DNA of 64,000 nt from Lachnospiraceae bacterium (GTDB lineage: Bacteria > Bacillota > Clostridia > Lachnospirales > Lachnospiraceae). The translations under genes were made by a program, and so were the position numbers. This document shows positions 8,185-17,164 of the stretch, one piece after another (the first letter of the stretch is position 1; every line of letters begins with the position of its first letter). The notes below the pieces were generated by a model. That model ran no database searches, was not told where the DNA came from, and saw only the letters and a list, made by a program, of their open reading frames with translations. The stretch lies in assembly GCA_910575105.1 (NCBI GenBank), contig CAJTDK010000006.1, forward strand, positions 62,001 to 126,000, in the 5' to 3' direction.

Positions 8185-10382
8185 GTAAGATACAGGTACT
8201 TGATCAGATTACAATTGATAAGATCGCTGCGGGGGAAGTGATCGAGCGTCCGGCTTCTGTAGTAAAGGAGCTGGTGGAAAATGCCATCGATGCCGGGGCT
8301 TCCTCTGTCACCGTAGACATAAAGGAGGGCGGGATATCGCTGATCCGTATCGCGGACAATGGCTGCGGAATCCCAAAGGAAGAAGTGCGGCCTGCATTCC
8401 TCAGGCATTCCACCAGCAAGATCCGCTCGGTGGACGATCTTTTGCATATCCGCTCGCTCGGATTTCGCGGCGAAGCTCTTTCAAGCATTGCGGCGGTGGC
8501 TCAGGTGGAACTTCTGACGAAGACTAAGGAGGATATCTTTGGGACGCGGTATCATATCGCCGGGGGAAAGGAGGAGAGCCTTGAGGAGGACAGCGCTCCG
8601 GACGGAACGACCTTTTTTATCCGGCAGCTCTTTTACAATGTCCCCGCACGCCGGAAATTTCTAAAGACGGCCATGACAGAGGCCAGCCATGTGGGAGACT
8701 TGATGACCCGCATCGCCCTGTCCCATCCTGAAGTTTCCTTTCATTTTATCAATAATGGGCAGTCTAAGATCCATACCTCCGGCAACGGCAATTTAAAGGA
8801 TGTGATCTACCATATCTACGGCAGGGAGATCGCGGGAAATCTCCTTTCTGCGGATTATGATAAGAACGGTATCCGTATTACCGGATTTTTAGGTGCGCCG
8901 ATCATTTCCAGAGGCAACCGCAATTTTGAAAATTATTTTATCAATTACCGTTATATTAAAAATAATATGGTCTATAAGGCGATTGAGGATGCCTATAAGG
9001 ACTTTTCGATGCAGCACAAATTTCCTTTTGTCGCGCTGCATATTGAGATGAACGGGGAAGAGGTGGATGTCAATGTACATCCTTCCAAGCTGGAGATCCG
9101 GTTCCATAACCAGCAGGAGGTCTACAATGCCATCTATGAGGCGGTGGAGACCGGGCTTCGCGGGAAGGAGCTGATCCCACAGATCACCGTGGATGCGCCT
9201 GAGGCGAAGCCGTCCGGCAAAGCACCCACAAGAACCGGTACGATGAGGGCGCCGGCAGCGGCTCCGATAGGAACCGGCATGGCAAAGTCACCGGCAGAGA
9301 TTCCGGTTGGAAGCGGCACAGCGGGTGCGCCGACAGCCGCTCCTGTGGTCCGGCCGGAAGCGGCGCAAAAAAAAGTGATTCCTCCAAAGGAGGAGCGGGA
9401 TCTGGATTACTTTATGGAGGAGATGAAGAAGCGGGTCAGAGCTTATCATGAGCAGAATTCTTCCGCCGAGGTTGCAGGAAAGGACAGTCTCTTTAAGCCG
9501 GAGCTTCAGGCGGACCGGATCCGGGAGGCGGTAGCCTTCTACGGCACAGCCCAGGAAAAAAAAACGCCGCCGCTTAATCTTAAGGCGGAATCGGATATGC
9601 CGGGACAGATATGGCCAGAAAAGCCGCAGCGGGAGCATGGCCTGACAGAACAAGACCGGACAGCACAGCGGCAGGCAGTGCAGGCCGAACCAGAGTATCG
9701 CCGGATAGAACAGCCGCGGCCTAGGCAGCAAGCGCAGCCTGAGGAGTCCGCGCCGAGACAGCTTGACCTCTTCGAGGAGAAATTCCTCGACCGGCAGGTG
9801 CAGGCGGAATACAAATTGATCGGTCAGGTATTTGACACTTACTGGCTGGTGGAGTATCATGAGAATCTGTACATTATCGACCAGCATGCCGCCCATGAGC
9901 GCGTGCTTTATGAAAAGACGCTTTCCGGGATGAAGTCCAGGGAGTTCACCTCCCAGATGATCTCCCCGCCGATCATTTTGAATCTTACCATGCAGGAGCA
10001 GGAGATCTTTAAGCGGCATATGGAACGATTCACCAGGATCGGATTTGAATTCGAGGAATTTGGGCAGGAATCCTATGCAGTCCGGGCAGTCCCGGGGAAT
10101 CTTTTTTCCATCGCGAAAAAAGAGATCCTTATGGAGATGATCGACAGCCTGTCTGAGGAGATCAGCCGCAACCTGTCGCCGGATATCATTGATGAAAAGA
10201 TCGCCTCAATGTCCTGCAAGGCGGCGGTAAAGGGGAAGATGCGGCTGTCGGCAGCAGAGGCAGAAGCGCTGATCAGCGAGCTGCTCACACTGAAAAATCC
10301 GTATCACTGCCCCCACGGAAGACCGACGATCATCGCCATGTCAAAGCGGGAGCTGGAAAAGAAATTCAAGAGGATTGTATAG
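8181..10382 (+). CDS. mutL: DNA mismatch repair endonuclease MutL
   Basis: MutL (733 residues from the ATG at 8181, with AGGTGG upstream) has the GHKL ATPase motifs: E33 in LVENAIDAG, DNGCGI (59-64) and GFRGEAL (94-100). The C-terminal endonuclease metal motif DQHAAHERVLYE (about 567-578) and CPHGRP (about 710) are intact, so this is a nicking-type MutL as expected in bacteria without MutH. The linker, about residues 335-550, is unusually long and rich in Ala/Pro/Gln. It contains three in-frame 13-residue repeats. miaA starts immediately after the stop. Confidence 0.96.
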   Translation: MSKIQVLDQITIDKIAAGEVIERPASVVKELVENAIDAGASSVTVDIKEGGISLIRIADNGCGIPKEEVRPAFLRHSTSKIRSVDDLLHIRSLGFRGEALSSIAAVAQVELLTKTKEDIFGTRYHIAGGKEESLEEDSAPDGTTFFIRQLFYNVPARRKFLKTAMTEASHVGDLMTRIALSHPEVSFHFINNGQSKIHTSGNGNLKDVIYHIYGREIAGNLLSADYDKNGIRITGFLGAPIISRGNRNFENYFINYRYIKNNMVYKAIEDAYKDFSMQHKFPFVALHIEMNGEEVDVNVHPSKLEIRFHNQQEVYNAIYEAVETGLRGKELIPQITVDAPEAKPSGKAPTRTGTMRAPAAAPIGTGMAKSPAEIPVGSGTAGAPTAAPVVRPEAAQKKVIPPKEERDLDYFMEEMKKRVRAYHEQNSSAEVAGKDSLFKPELQADRIREAVAFYGTAQEKKTPPLNLKAESDMPGQIWPEKPQREHGLTEQDRTAQRQAVQAEPEYRRIEQPRPRQQAQPEESAPRQLDLFEEKFLDRQVQAEYKLIGQVFDTYWLVEYHENLYIIDQHAAHERVLYEKTLSGMKSREFTSQMISPPIILNLTMQEQEIFKRHMERFTRIGFEFEEFGQESYAVRAVPGNLFSIAKKEILMEMIDSLSEEISRNLSPDIIDEKIASMSCKAAVKGKMRLSAAEAEALISELLTLKNPYHCPHGRPTIIAMSKRELEKKFKRIV
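9231..9347 (+). repeat. Three imperfect 39-bp tandem repeats in the mutL linker
   Basis: Units at 9231-9269, 9270-9308 and 9309-9347 encode RTGTMRAPAAAPI, GTGMAKSPAEIPV and GSGTAGAPTAAPV. The period is exactly 13 codons, so copy changes would keep the frame. The repeats fall in the disordered linker between the ATPase and endonuclease domains. Confidence 0.85.
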
Positions 10383-11357
10383 ATGAAGAAAAGACCGTTA
10401 ATTATTCTGACCGGGCCGACGGCTGTCGGGAAGACGAAAGCTTCTATAGGACTTGCCAGGGCGGTGGGCGGGGAGATCATTTCCGCGGACTCCATGCAGG
10501 TATATCGGGAGATGAACATCGGTTCGGCCAAGATAAGACCTGAAGAGATGGAAGGGGTGGTGCATCACCTGATCGACGTGCTGCGCCCGGACGAGGAATT
10601 CCACGTCGTCCGTTTCCAGCAGATGGCGAAGGAGGCGATGGAAAAAATATATGCGAACGGCCACATTCCCATAGTGGTGGGCGGTACCGGATTCTACATC
10701 CAGGCGCTTCTCTACGACATCGATTTTACAGAGCACGATAGCGATGATAGCTACCGCAGCGAGCTTGCGGATTTTGCCGGGAAATATGGGGCCAGGGCGC
10801 TCCACGAGAGGCTCCGGGCGGTTGATCCGGGATCGGCTGAAGCAATCCATTTTCATAATGTAAAAAGAGTCATCCGTGCTCTTGAGTTCTATCACCAGTC
10901 GGGAACGCCCATCTCTGAGCACAATGAGACGGAGCGCAGAAAGGAATCGCCTTATGAATCCTTCTATTTTGTGCTGAATGATGACCGGGCGCGCTTATAT
11001 GAGCGCATCAACCGGCGGGTGGACCAGATGCTTGCGGAAGGACTTGAGGAAGAAGTCCTTGCGCTTAAAAATAAGGGGTATACAAAGGATATGGTGTCCA
11101 TGCAGGGGCTTGGCTACAAGGAGATGCTTGATTACCTGGAGGGCGGATGTACATTAGCGGAGGCCGTCTACCGGATCAAGCGGGATACGAGACATTTTGC
11201 CAAGCGCCAGATCACATGGTTTAAGCGGGAAAGGGACGTGATCTGGATCGACAAACAGGCATGCGGCTATGATGAAGAACAGATATTAAGTACGATGTTA
11301 ACGTATATGGAGGGAGTTATATGTTACAGAGATTATTCGGAGGTTCCAAATTTTTAA
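10383..11357 (+). CDS. miaA: tRNA dimethylallyltransferase MiaA
   Basis: MiaA (324 residues) transfers the dimethylallyl group from DMAPP to A37 of tRNA, giving i6A37, the substrate of MiaB. The P-loop GPTAVGKT is at 11-18, followed by DSMQVYREMNIGSAK and the HHLIDV motif. KRQITWFKRE in the C-terminal half is typical. It starts directly after the mutL stop (TAG-ATG), in the conserved mutS-mutL-miaA order. Its last 37 bases overlap the next small gene. hfq, which often follows miaA in bacteria, is not present here. Confidence 0.96.
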   Translation: MKKRPLIILTGPTAVGKTKASIGLARAVGGEIISADSMQVYREMNIGSAKIRPEEMEGVVHHLIDVLRPDEEFHVVRFQQMAKEAMEKIYANGHIPIVVGGTGFYIQALLYDIDFTEHDSDDSYRSELADFAGKYGARALHERLRAVDPGSAEAIHFHNVKRVIRALEFYHQSGTPISEHNETERRKESPYESFYFVLNDDRARLYERINRRVDQMLAEGLEEEVLALKNKGYTKDMVSMQGLGYKEMLDYLEGGCTLAEAVYRIKRDTRHFAKRQITWFKRERDVIWIDKQACGYDEEQILSTMLTYMEGVICYRDYSEVPNF

Positions 11358-11614
11358 AAAAGATGAATACGCTGATGGAGCTCTACGCGGTGAGCCATAA
11401 TGCGGAAGCGGCTTACAAGGAGCTTATGGGGCTTGAGCCATATATTAAGACGAAGGGGGAGAGAGCCTGGTACAACCTTAATCAGGCGGCGCTTCTCTAT
11501 GACCTGAGAAGATTTGAGCTGGCGGCGGATATTATTCGGGAGATACGGCCTCTTAATCCGGAGTTTGACGCGCGGTGTGCGGAAGTGAAGACGAAGATCA
11601 TGAATGCGCTTTAA
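11321..11614 (+). CDS. Conserved small helical protein, function unknown
   Basis: This 97-residue protein starts within the 3' end of miaA. GGAGGGAG upstream of the ATG at 11321 makes the overlapping start convincing. It is predicted all-helical: MNTLMELYAVSHNAEAAYKEL, then ERAWYNLNQAALLYDLRRFELA, with AWYNLNQAALLYDLRRFELA looking like one TPR-type helix pair. There is no signal peptide. The overlap implies coupled translation with MiaA. I do not recognise a named family. Confidence 0.6.
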   Translation: MLQRLFGGSKFLKKMNTLMELYAVSHNAEAAYKELMGLEPYIKTKGERAWYNLNQAALLYDLRRFELAADIIREIRPLNPEFDARCAEVKTKIMNAL

Positions 11615-11658
11615 GGGAGGCGCTGAGTAAGCAAATACAGAAAGAGAGTTTATGATTT

Positions 11659-12939
11659 ATGGAGATAAAAGCTGTATATCAGGAAATGGGCATCCGCCCG
11701 TCGGTATTGGAATTTGGCTCTGCTATAGAGTCGGACTTAAGGGAACGTTTCGGTGCAATTGATCAAACTGCCGAGTACAACCAGCTCAAGGTGATCAAGG
11801 CCATGCAGGATAACCGGGTGAACGCAGACTGCTTTCACTATGCCAGCGGCTACGGGTATGATGATGTTGGAAGGGATACCCTTGAGTCCGTCTATGCTTC
11901 GGTGTTCCATACACAGAGCGCTCTTGTGCGCCCCCAGGTCACCTGCGGGACACATGCGCTGGCGCTGGCGCTGGGCGCGAACTTAAGACCGGGAGATGAA
12001 CTTTTATCGGCAGGCGGGAAGCCTTATGATACGCTGGAGGAGGTCATCGGTATCCGCCCGTCCCAGGGATCCCTGGCAGAATACGGCATTTCCTACCGGC
12101 AGGTGGACCTGCTTCCCGACGGGACTTTTGATCTTGACGGAATCCGGGCTGCCGTCAATGAGCGGACGAAACTGGTGACAATCCAGCGCTCCAAGGGTTA
12201 TCAGACACGGCCCAGCTTTTCCGTGGCGCAGATCGGTGAGGTGATCCGCTTTGTCAAAGAGATAAAGCCGGAGGTGATCTGCATGGTGGATAACTGCTAC
12301 GGGGAATTTGTGGAAAGCACAGAGCCGAGCGATGTGGGAGCGGATATGGTCGTCGGTTCCCTCATTAAGAATCCCGGCGGCGGCCTTGCGCCCATCGGCG
12401 GATACATCGCGGGCAAAAAGGAGCTGATCGACGCCTGCGGATACCGTCTGACCTCCCCGGGACTGGGGAAAGAAGTAGGGGCGTCCCTCGGGGTGATGCA
12501 GTCTTTTTACCAGGGACTGTTCCTTGCGCCAACCGTAGTCGCCAGCGCCTTAAAAGGAGCGATTCTCGCTGCGAATATCTATGAGAGGCTGGGATTTCGC
12601 GTGGTTCCTGACAAAGCGGAGAGCCGCCATGACATCATTCAGGCAGTGGAGCTTGGAACGCCGGAGGGCGTCATCGCTTTCTGTAAGGGGATTCAGGCGG
12701 CGGCGCCTGTAGATTCCTACGTGACCCCGGAGCCGTGGGCTATGCCGGGCTATGACAGCGACGTGATCATGGCAGCGGGTGCATTTGTCCAGGGTTCTTC
12801 CATCGAGCTGAGCGCTGACGGCCCCATCAAGCATCCCTACGCCGTATATTTTCAGGGCGGGCTGACCTGGCCACATGCAAAGCTTGGCATTCTGATGTCT
12901 TTAGAGTATCTGGTGAGGGAAGGGCTTGTGAGGTTGTAA
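11659..12939 (+). CDS. Methionine gamma-lyase family PLP enzyme (YnbB / aluminium resistance type)
   Basis: This is a fold-type I PLP enzyme of 426 residues. HYASGYGYDDVGRDTLE and RPQVTCGTHALALAL near residues 55-105 and SLIKNPGGGLAPIGGYIAG with the likely PLP lysine K237 match PF06838. Members were annotated as aluminium resistance proteins and are distant relatives of methionine gamma-lyase. The natural substrate is not established. The next gene begins one base inside its stop codon. Confidence 0.88.
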   Translation: MEIKAVYQEMGIRPSVLEFGSAIESDLRERFGAIDQTAEYNQLKVIKAMQDNRVNADCFHYASGYGYDDVGRDTLESVYASVFHTQSALVRPQVTCGTHALALALGANLRPGDELLSAGGKPYDTLEEVIGIRPSQGSLAEYGISYRQVDLLPDGTFDLDGIRAAVNERTKLVTIQRSKGYQTRPSFSVAQIGEVIRFVKEIKPEVICMVDNCYGEFVESTEPSDVGADMVVGSLIKNPGGGLAPIGGYIAGKKELIDACGYRLTSPGLGKEVGASLGVMQSFYQGLFLAPTVVASALKGAILAANIYERLGFRVVPDKAESRHDIIQAVELGTPEGVIAFCKGIQAAAPVDSYVTPEPWAMPGYDSDVIMAAGAFVQGSSIELSADGPIKHPYAVYFQGGLTWPHAKLGILMSLEYLVREGLVRL

Positions 12940-14324
12940 TGAAGCAGATCGTGATTATCGGCGGCGGCGCTGCCGGCATGACAGCGGCGGTTGCCGCGGC
13001 GCAGAAAGACCGTAAGGCAAAGATCCACATTCTGGAACATAAGGAGATTGTGGGGAAGAAGATTCTCTCTACTGGGAACGGGCGATGCAATTTCACTAAT
13101 GATAAGATGGACGCCGACTGCTATCACAGCGAGCACCCGGATATCGTCCGTCAGGTGATCGGGCGTTTTGGCAAAGAAGAGACGCTGAAGCTTTTCCGGT
13201 CGCTGGGCATTTTTGCAAAATCGAAAAACGGATATTATTATCCGCGCTCCGAGCAGGCGGCAGCGGTTCGGGAGCTTTTTTCGCTGCGCCTTGAAAATCT
13301 CGGCATCTGCGTCCATACGGGAGTGCATGTAAGCGGGATAAAGAAAGGGGGATCCGGCTTTTGTATCTATACAGAAGAGGCCGGGATTAAAGCGGTGTCT
13401 CCCTCATCTATGCATGCGGGCGGAGCAAAGACAAAGGGGATGAAGGCGGATAGTGTTAAGGCAGACCAGGAAAAGACAGGCAGACGAAAGGCAGATACAG
13501 TAAAAGCAGATCAGATAAAGGCAGGCAGAAACCGGACGGACAGGATAAGTGCGGATAAGGTTATCCTGTGCGCCGGCGGGAAGGCGGCCCCGGCTCTCGG
13601 CTCGGACGGCAGCGGCTATGCCCTTGCCGAAAGTCTTGGGCACGGAATCGTCCCTGTCGTCCCGGCGCTGGTGCAGCTCCGGGTGAAGGATCATCCCCTG
13701 AAAAATGCTTCCGGAGTGAGGACAGATGCGGAGGTCAGGATCTATGAAAACCGAAAGCTCATGGGCGCTGACACCGGGGAGCTGCAGATTACGGATTACG
13801 GGATATCCGGAATCCCGGTGTTCCAGGTGAGCCGACATGCGGCAAGGTCTCTTTATTACAATCGTCCCGTGAAGGCGGAGATTGATTTTTTGCCGGAGTT
13901 TCAGGAGGAGACTGTGGCAGGGCTGCTCCGTTCCCAGAGAAAACGGCAGGGGCAGAGGACTGTCTCTGAGTTATGTCTCGGGGTATTTAACAAAAAGCTG
14001 GTTCCCTGTATGTTAAAGGCCGCAGGAATAGCTTTGCAGCATAAGGCCGGTGAGCTAAGCGACAGGGAGATGACGTCCATTGTCCGCATATGCAAGCATT
14101 TTGTGCTGGACATTGAGGCTTGCAACGGCTTTGCTCAGGCGCAGGTATGCGCCGGCGGTGTGCGGCTTAAGGAGATCGACCCGGCGACTATGGAGTCGCT
14201 TTGCTGCCCGGGTCTTTATCTGGCAGGGGAGATCCTTGACGCTGACGGCATCTGCGGCGGCTACAATCTGCAGTGGGCATGGGCGGGCGGCTACCTGGCC
14301 GGTCTGAGTGCCGCGGCCGATTAA
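12939..14324 (+). CDS. HI0933-type FAD/NAD(P)-dependent oxidoreductase
   Basis: This flavoprotein of 461 residues belongs to the HI0933/YhiN family (PF03486). The N-terminal Rossmann motif is IIGGGAAGM (6-14), then GKKILSTGNGRCNFTN, the family hallmark, then VILCAGGKAAPALGSDGSGY, and CAGGVRLKEIDP with GLYLAGEILDADGICGGYN at the C-terminus. The substrate is unknown. An insertion of about 45 residues rich in Lys, Ala and Asp, built from a duplicated 15-residue unit, separates the first FAD motif region from VILCAGG. The ATG overlaps the preceding TAA by one base. Confidence 0.9.
   Translation: MKQIVIIGGGAAGMTAAVAAAQKDRKAKIHILEHKEIVGKKILSTGNGRCNFTNDKMDADCYHSEHPDIVRQVIGRFGKEETLKLFRSLGIFAKSKNGYYYPRSEQAAAVRELFSLRLENLGICVHTGVHVSGIKKGGSGFCIYTEEAGIKAVSPSSMHAGGAKTKGMKADSVKADQEKTGRRKADTVKADQIKAGRNRTDRISADKVILCAGGKAAPALGSDGSGYALAESLGHGIVPVVPALVQLRVKDHPLKNASGVRTDAEVRIYENRKLMGADTGELQITDYGISGIPVFQVSRHAARSLYYNRPVKAEIDFLPEFQEETVAGLLRSQRKRQGQRTVSELCLGVFNKKLVPCMLKAAGIALQHKAGELSDREMTSIVRICKHFVLDIEACNGFAQAQVCAGGVRLKEIDPATMESLCCPGLYLAGEILDADGICGGYNLQWAWAGGYLAGLSAAAD
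13443..13532 (+). repeat. 45-bp imperfect tandem duplication inside the HI0933-type gene
   Basis: Units at 13443-13487 and 13488-13532 encode KADSVKADQEKTGRR and KADTVKADQIKAGRN. A shorter degenerate third piece (RTDRISADKV) follows. The period is in frame. The insert is very hydrophilic and probably forms a surface loop. Confidence 0.8.
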
Positions 14325-14377
14325 GCCTGCCGCCGGTAAGCCTTATTATTATCCGATCTCGAATAAGGAGGAAGATC

Positions 14378-16060
14378 ATGGTCCGTCTACAGCAGATCAA
14401 ATTAAAAATCCCGCATACAGACAGGCAGCTTTTTCAAAAGGTCTGTAAGCTTCTGCGGGTCGGTGAGACAGCATTCACCTCTTACCGGATCACAAGACGT
14501 TCTCTCGACGCCAGGAAAAAGCCGGAGCTTTACTATGTCTACACGATAGAAGCTGAGCTGAAAGATGAACCGGCGGTGAGAAAACGGATGAAGAATAAAC
14601 AGATATTGTTTTTGGAAAAGGAAAAGCCTTACTGCGCCGTCCCCACCGGAAAGCACATGCTTCCTTGCCGCCCTGTAGTCATCGGGACAGGACCGGCAGG
14701 GCTTTTTTGCGGCTATCAGCTGGCGCGGCTTGGATACCGTCCGATCCTTCTGGAGCGGGGGGCCAGAGTGGATGAGCGGATGAAAGATGTGGAGCGCTTC
14801 TGGAAGGGCGGCGGCTTAAAACGGGATTCCAACGTCCAGTTCGGAGAGGGAGGGGCGGGAACATTTTCCGATGGAAAGCTGAATACCCTTGTCAACGACA
14901 AAAGCGGGAGAGAGCAGGAGGTGCTGAAGATCTTTCATGAGTTCGGCGCGCCGGAGCAGATCTTATATGACAGCAGGCCCCATATCGGTACGGATATCCT
15001 CTGCAGTATCGTGGAGCGGATGCGCAAGGAGATCATCAGGCTCGGCGGCGAAGTGTGGTTTCATTCCTGTGCAGAGGACTTTGCATTTACGCAGGATCAG
15101 GACGGGACAAGGCGCCTTAAGGCGGTCCATGTGCAAAATACGGTGACGGGAGAGCGGCGGCGGCTCGATACTGTGCTTGCGGTTCTGGCCGTCGGCCACA
15201 GCGCTAGGGATACCTTCCAGACCCTTTACGGACTTGGCGTTAAGATGCAGGCTAAATCCTTTGCCGTCGGCGTCCGCATGGAGCATCCTCAGGATTTTAT
15301 CAATGAAAGCCAGTACGGGAAAGGGTATGATCCTGCCCTGCCGGCGGCACCTTACAAGCTTACTGCCAAAGCAGAAGACGGAAGAGGGGTGTATACCTTC
15401 TGCATGTGCCCCGGCGGCTATGTGGTAAATGCATCCTCCGAGGAAGGCCGGCTTAATGTCAACGGCATGAGCTACAGCGAGAGGGATGGCAGGAATGCCA
15501 ACAGCGCCGTCATCGTCACTGTGACACCGGAAGATTTTGGCTCTGACGGGCCGCTTTCGGGCATGGAGTTTCAGCGAAGGCTTGAGGAGGCGGCTTACCA
15601 GGAAGGAGGCGGCCGGATCCCGGTGCAGTATTTTGCGGATTACTGTAAAAATCAGTCTTCTTCGGGCAGACAGGGCATTGATTTTTTGACAAAGGGCGCT
15701 TTGGAAGGAGAAAGCAGCATCCGCCCCCAGATGAAGGGGGCTTACGCGTGGGCCAATGTACGGTGCATCTTCCCGGAGAATCTTGCCCTTGATATTGAGC
15801 AGGGGATCCGGCGCTTCGATGAGAAGATCAAGGGCTATGCCAGGGGCGACGCCCTTATCTCGGGAGTGGAGAGCAGGACCTCTTCGCCGCTTCGCATCCT
15901 CCGGGATGAAACCTTCCAAAGCAGCGTAAAGGGACTCTATCCCTGCGGCGAGGGGGCAGGCTATGCGGGCGGTATTACATCAGCCGCCATAGACGGACTG
16001 AAAGTGACAGAAAGTATCATAAAAGTATGGTGCCCATTCGACAAAGTGGGCACGCCTTAA
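14378..16060 (+). CDS. FAD-dependent dehydrogenase (COG2509 family)
   Basis: The protein has 560 residues from the ATG at 14378, which has AAGGAGGAAG directly upstream. The frame is open further upstream (to 14273) but lacks an RBS there. An N-terminal ferredoxin-fold-like extension (residues 1-95) is followed by GTGPAGLFCGYQLARLGYRP at about 103-122 (FAD binding), FGEGGAGTFSDGKL, MCPGGYVVNASSEEGRLNVN and GEGAGYAGGITSAAIDG. All are diagnostic of COG2509 oxidoreductases. No substrate is known. A perfect 7-bp hairpin overlaps its last codons. Confidence 0.9.
   Translation: MVRLQQIKLKIPHTDRQLFQKVCKLLRVGETAFTSYRITRRSLDARKKPELYYVYTIEAELKDEPAVRKRMKNKQILFLEKEKPYCAVPTGKHMLPCRPVVIGTGPAGLFCGYQLARLGYRPILLERGARVDERMKDVERFWKGGGLKRDSNVQFGEGGAGTFSDGKLNTLVNDKSGREQEVLKIFHEFGAPEQILYDSRPHIGTDILCSIVERMRKEIIRLGGEVWFHSCAEDFAFTQDQDGTRRLKAVHVQNTVTGERRRLDTVLAVLAVGHSARDTFQTLYGLGVKMQAKSFAVGVRMEHPQDFINESQYGKGYDPALPAAPYKLTAKAEDGRGVYTFCMCPGGYVVNASSEEGRLNVNGMSYSERDGRNANSAVIVTVTPEDFGSDGPLSGMEFQRRLEEAAYQEGGGRIPVQYFADYCKNQSSSGRQGIDFLTKGALEGESSIRPQMKGAYAWANVRCIFPENLALDIEQGIRRFDEKIKGYARGDALISGVESRTSSPLRILRDETFQSSVKGLYPCGEGAGYAGGITSAAIDGLKVTESIIKVWCPFDKVGTP
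16030..16053 (+). terminator. Hairpin overlapping the end of the COG2509 gene
   Basis: GTGCCCA at 16030-16036 pairs perfectly with TGGGCAC at 16047-16053 around a 10-base loop. The stem is inside the last codons (CPFDKVGT). The following GCCTTAAGAAATTTTTA is only moderately T-rich and the T run is about 10 bases away, so this may be a weak terminator, an mRNA 3'-end stabiliser, or a dispersed palindrome. Confidence 0.4.
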
Positions 16061-16161
16061 GAAATTTTTAATAGCATAACACTATACACTTTTTGGTAAA
16101 TATGATAGAATGTATTGAGTTTTCTAAGAGATAAATGGGCAGTGGAGAGGAGTACATAACT

Positions 16162-16422
16162 ATGAGGGGAACGGGAGGCAAGAATAACTGGGCATTATTT
16201 CTGCTGATTTTAGCTGGAATCGTCCTGGGCGGATTTATCGGGATGCTGGCAGAAGGAGTGTCTGCTTTAAGCTGGCTTGGCTACGGCCAGTCCTTCGGGC
16301 TGGAGGAGCCGGTGGTGCTGAACTTAGGTATACTGGTCATCTCCTTCGGGCTTTCGATCAAGATCACCATCGCCAGTATTATCGGAGTCGTTATTGCGAT
16401 TTTGATCTACCGGTTCTTGTAA
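16162..16422 (+). CDS. DUF4321 small membrane protein
   Basis: The protein has 86 residues from the ATG at 16162. GGAGAGGAG just upstream favours this start over the ATG at 16135. Two hydrophobic segments (about residues 10-30 and 58-84) flank a short loop LSWLGYGQSFGLEEPVVLNL. The pattern matches DUF4321, a clostridial membrane protein often found beside radC/mreB. Function is unknown. The position suggests an accessory envelope role. Confidence 0.75.
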   Translation: MRGTGGKNNWALFLLILAGIVLGGFIGMLAEGVSALSWLGYGQSFGLEEPVVLNLGILVISFGLSIKITIASIIGVVIAILIYRFL

Positions 16423-16457
16423 GTTCTCAGTGAATATCGTATGAATCTAAAGATGAG

Positions 16458-17159
16458 ATGAATCAATCGAATACAATGAAAGAAATCCCTGATATGGAGC
16501 GCCCCTATGAGAAATGCTTAAGATCCGGGGCGTCTGGTCTCAGTGACGCAGAGCTTCTGGCAGTCGTCCTTCGGACAGGCAGCAGGGGTGAGAACGTGGT
16601 CGAGCTTGCCAAAAGGCTTCTTTATCATTCTGGCGGGGACGGTATCTTAGGGCTTCACCGGTTCTCTGTGGAGCAGCTGGTGAGGATCCGGGGAATCGGC
16701 AAGGTAAAGGCTGTACAGCTTGTCTGTATCCTGGAGCTTGCAAGGAGGCTTTCCAAGGCATCTGCCTCAGAATCCATCTCTTTTTCATCGCCGGCCTCCG
16801 TCGCAGAGTATTATATGGAAGATCTGCGCCATGAGAGCCAGGAAGTGATGAAGCTGGTGATGATCAATTCCAGGGGTAAGCTTATCGGTGAGAATGAGAT
16901 ATCCAAGGGCACGGTGAGTGCCTCGATTATCACACCGAGAGAGATCTTTATCGAAGCGCTGCACAGACAGGCAGTAGCCGTCGTAGCCATGCACAACCAT
17001 CCAAGCGGCGACCCTACGCCCAGCAACGAGGATATCCTCTTGACCAGGCGGATCAAAGAAGCAGGGAAGATCATCGGGATAGAGCTGTTAGACCATATTA
17101 TTATTGGGAATAATTGTTATATAAGTCTGCGTGAAGAAGGTATTCTTGAGAAAGGGTAA
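16458..17159 (+). CDS. radC: RadC family protein (JAB/MPN domain)
   Basis: This is a 233-residue member of the RadC family. N-terminal helix-hairpin-helix elements (RIRGIGKVKAVQL, about 75-87) precede the JAMM metal motif MHNHPSGDPTPSNEDI at about 178-193, with H179, H181 and D192 as ligands. The family was named for DNA repair, but the experimental role is disputed. It sits directly before mreB, its usual neighbour in Firmicutes, with five bases between them. Confidence 0.93.
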   Translation: MNQSNTMKEIPDMERPYEKCLRSGASGLSDAELLAVVLRTGSRGENVVELAKRLLYHSGGDGILGLHRFSVEQLVRIRGIGKVKAVQLVCILELARRLSKASASESISFSSPASVAEYYMEDLRHESQEVMKLVMINSRGKLIGENEISKGTVSASIITPREIFIEALHRQAVAVVAMHNHPSGDPTPSNEDILLTRRIKEAGKIIGIELLDHIIIGNNCYISLREEGILEKG

Positions 17160-17164
17160 GATAG

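Noticed and set aside
9231-9347. CRISPR-like repeat
   Set aside because: Repeats are contiguous, imperfect, in frame and translated. There are no spacers.
14963-15919. Antisense open frame of about 318 codons in the COG2509 gene
   Set aside because: A shadow of a conserved flavoprotein gene. No start signal or domain is seen.
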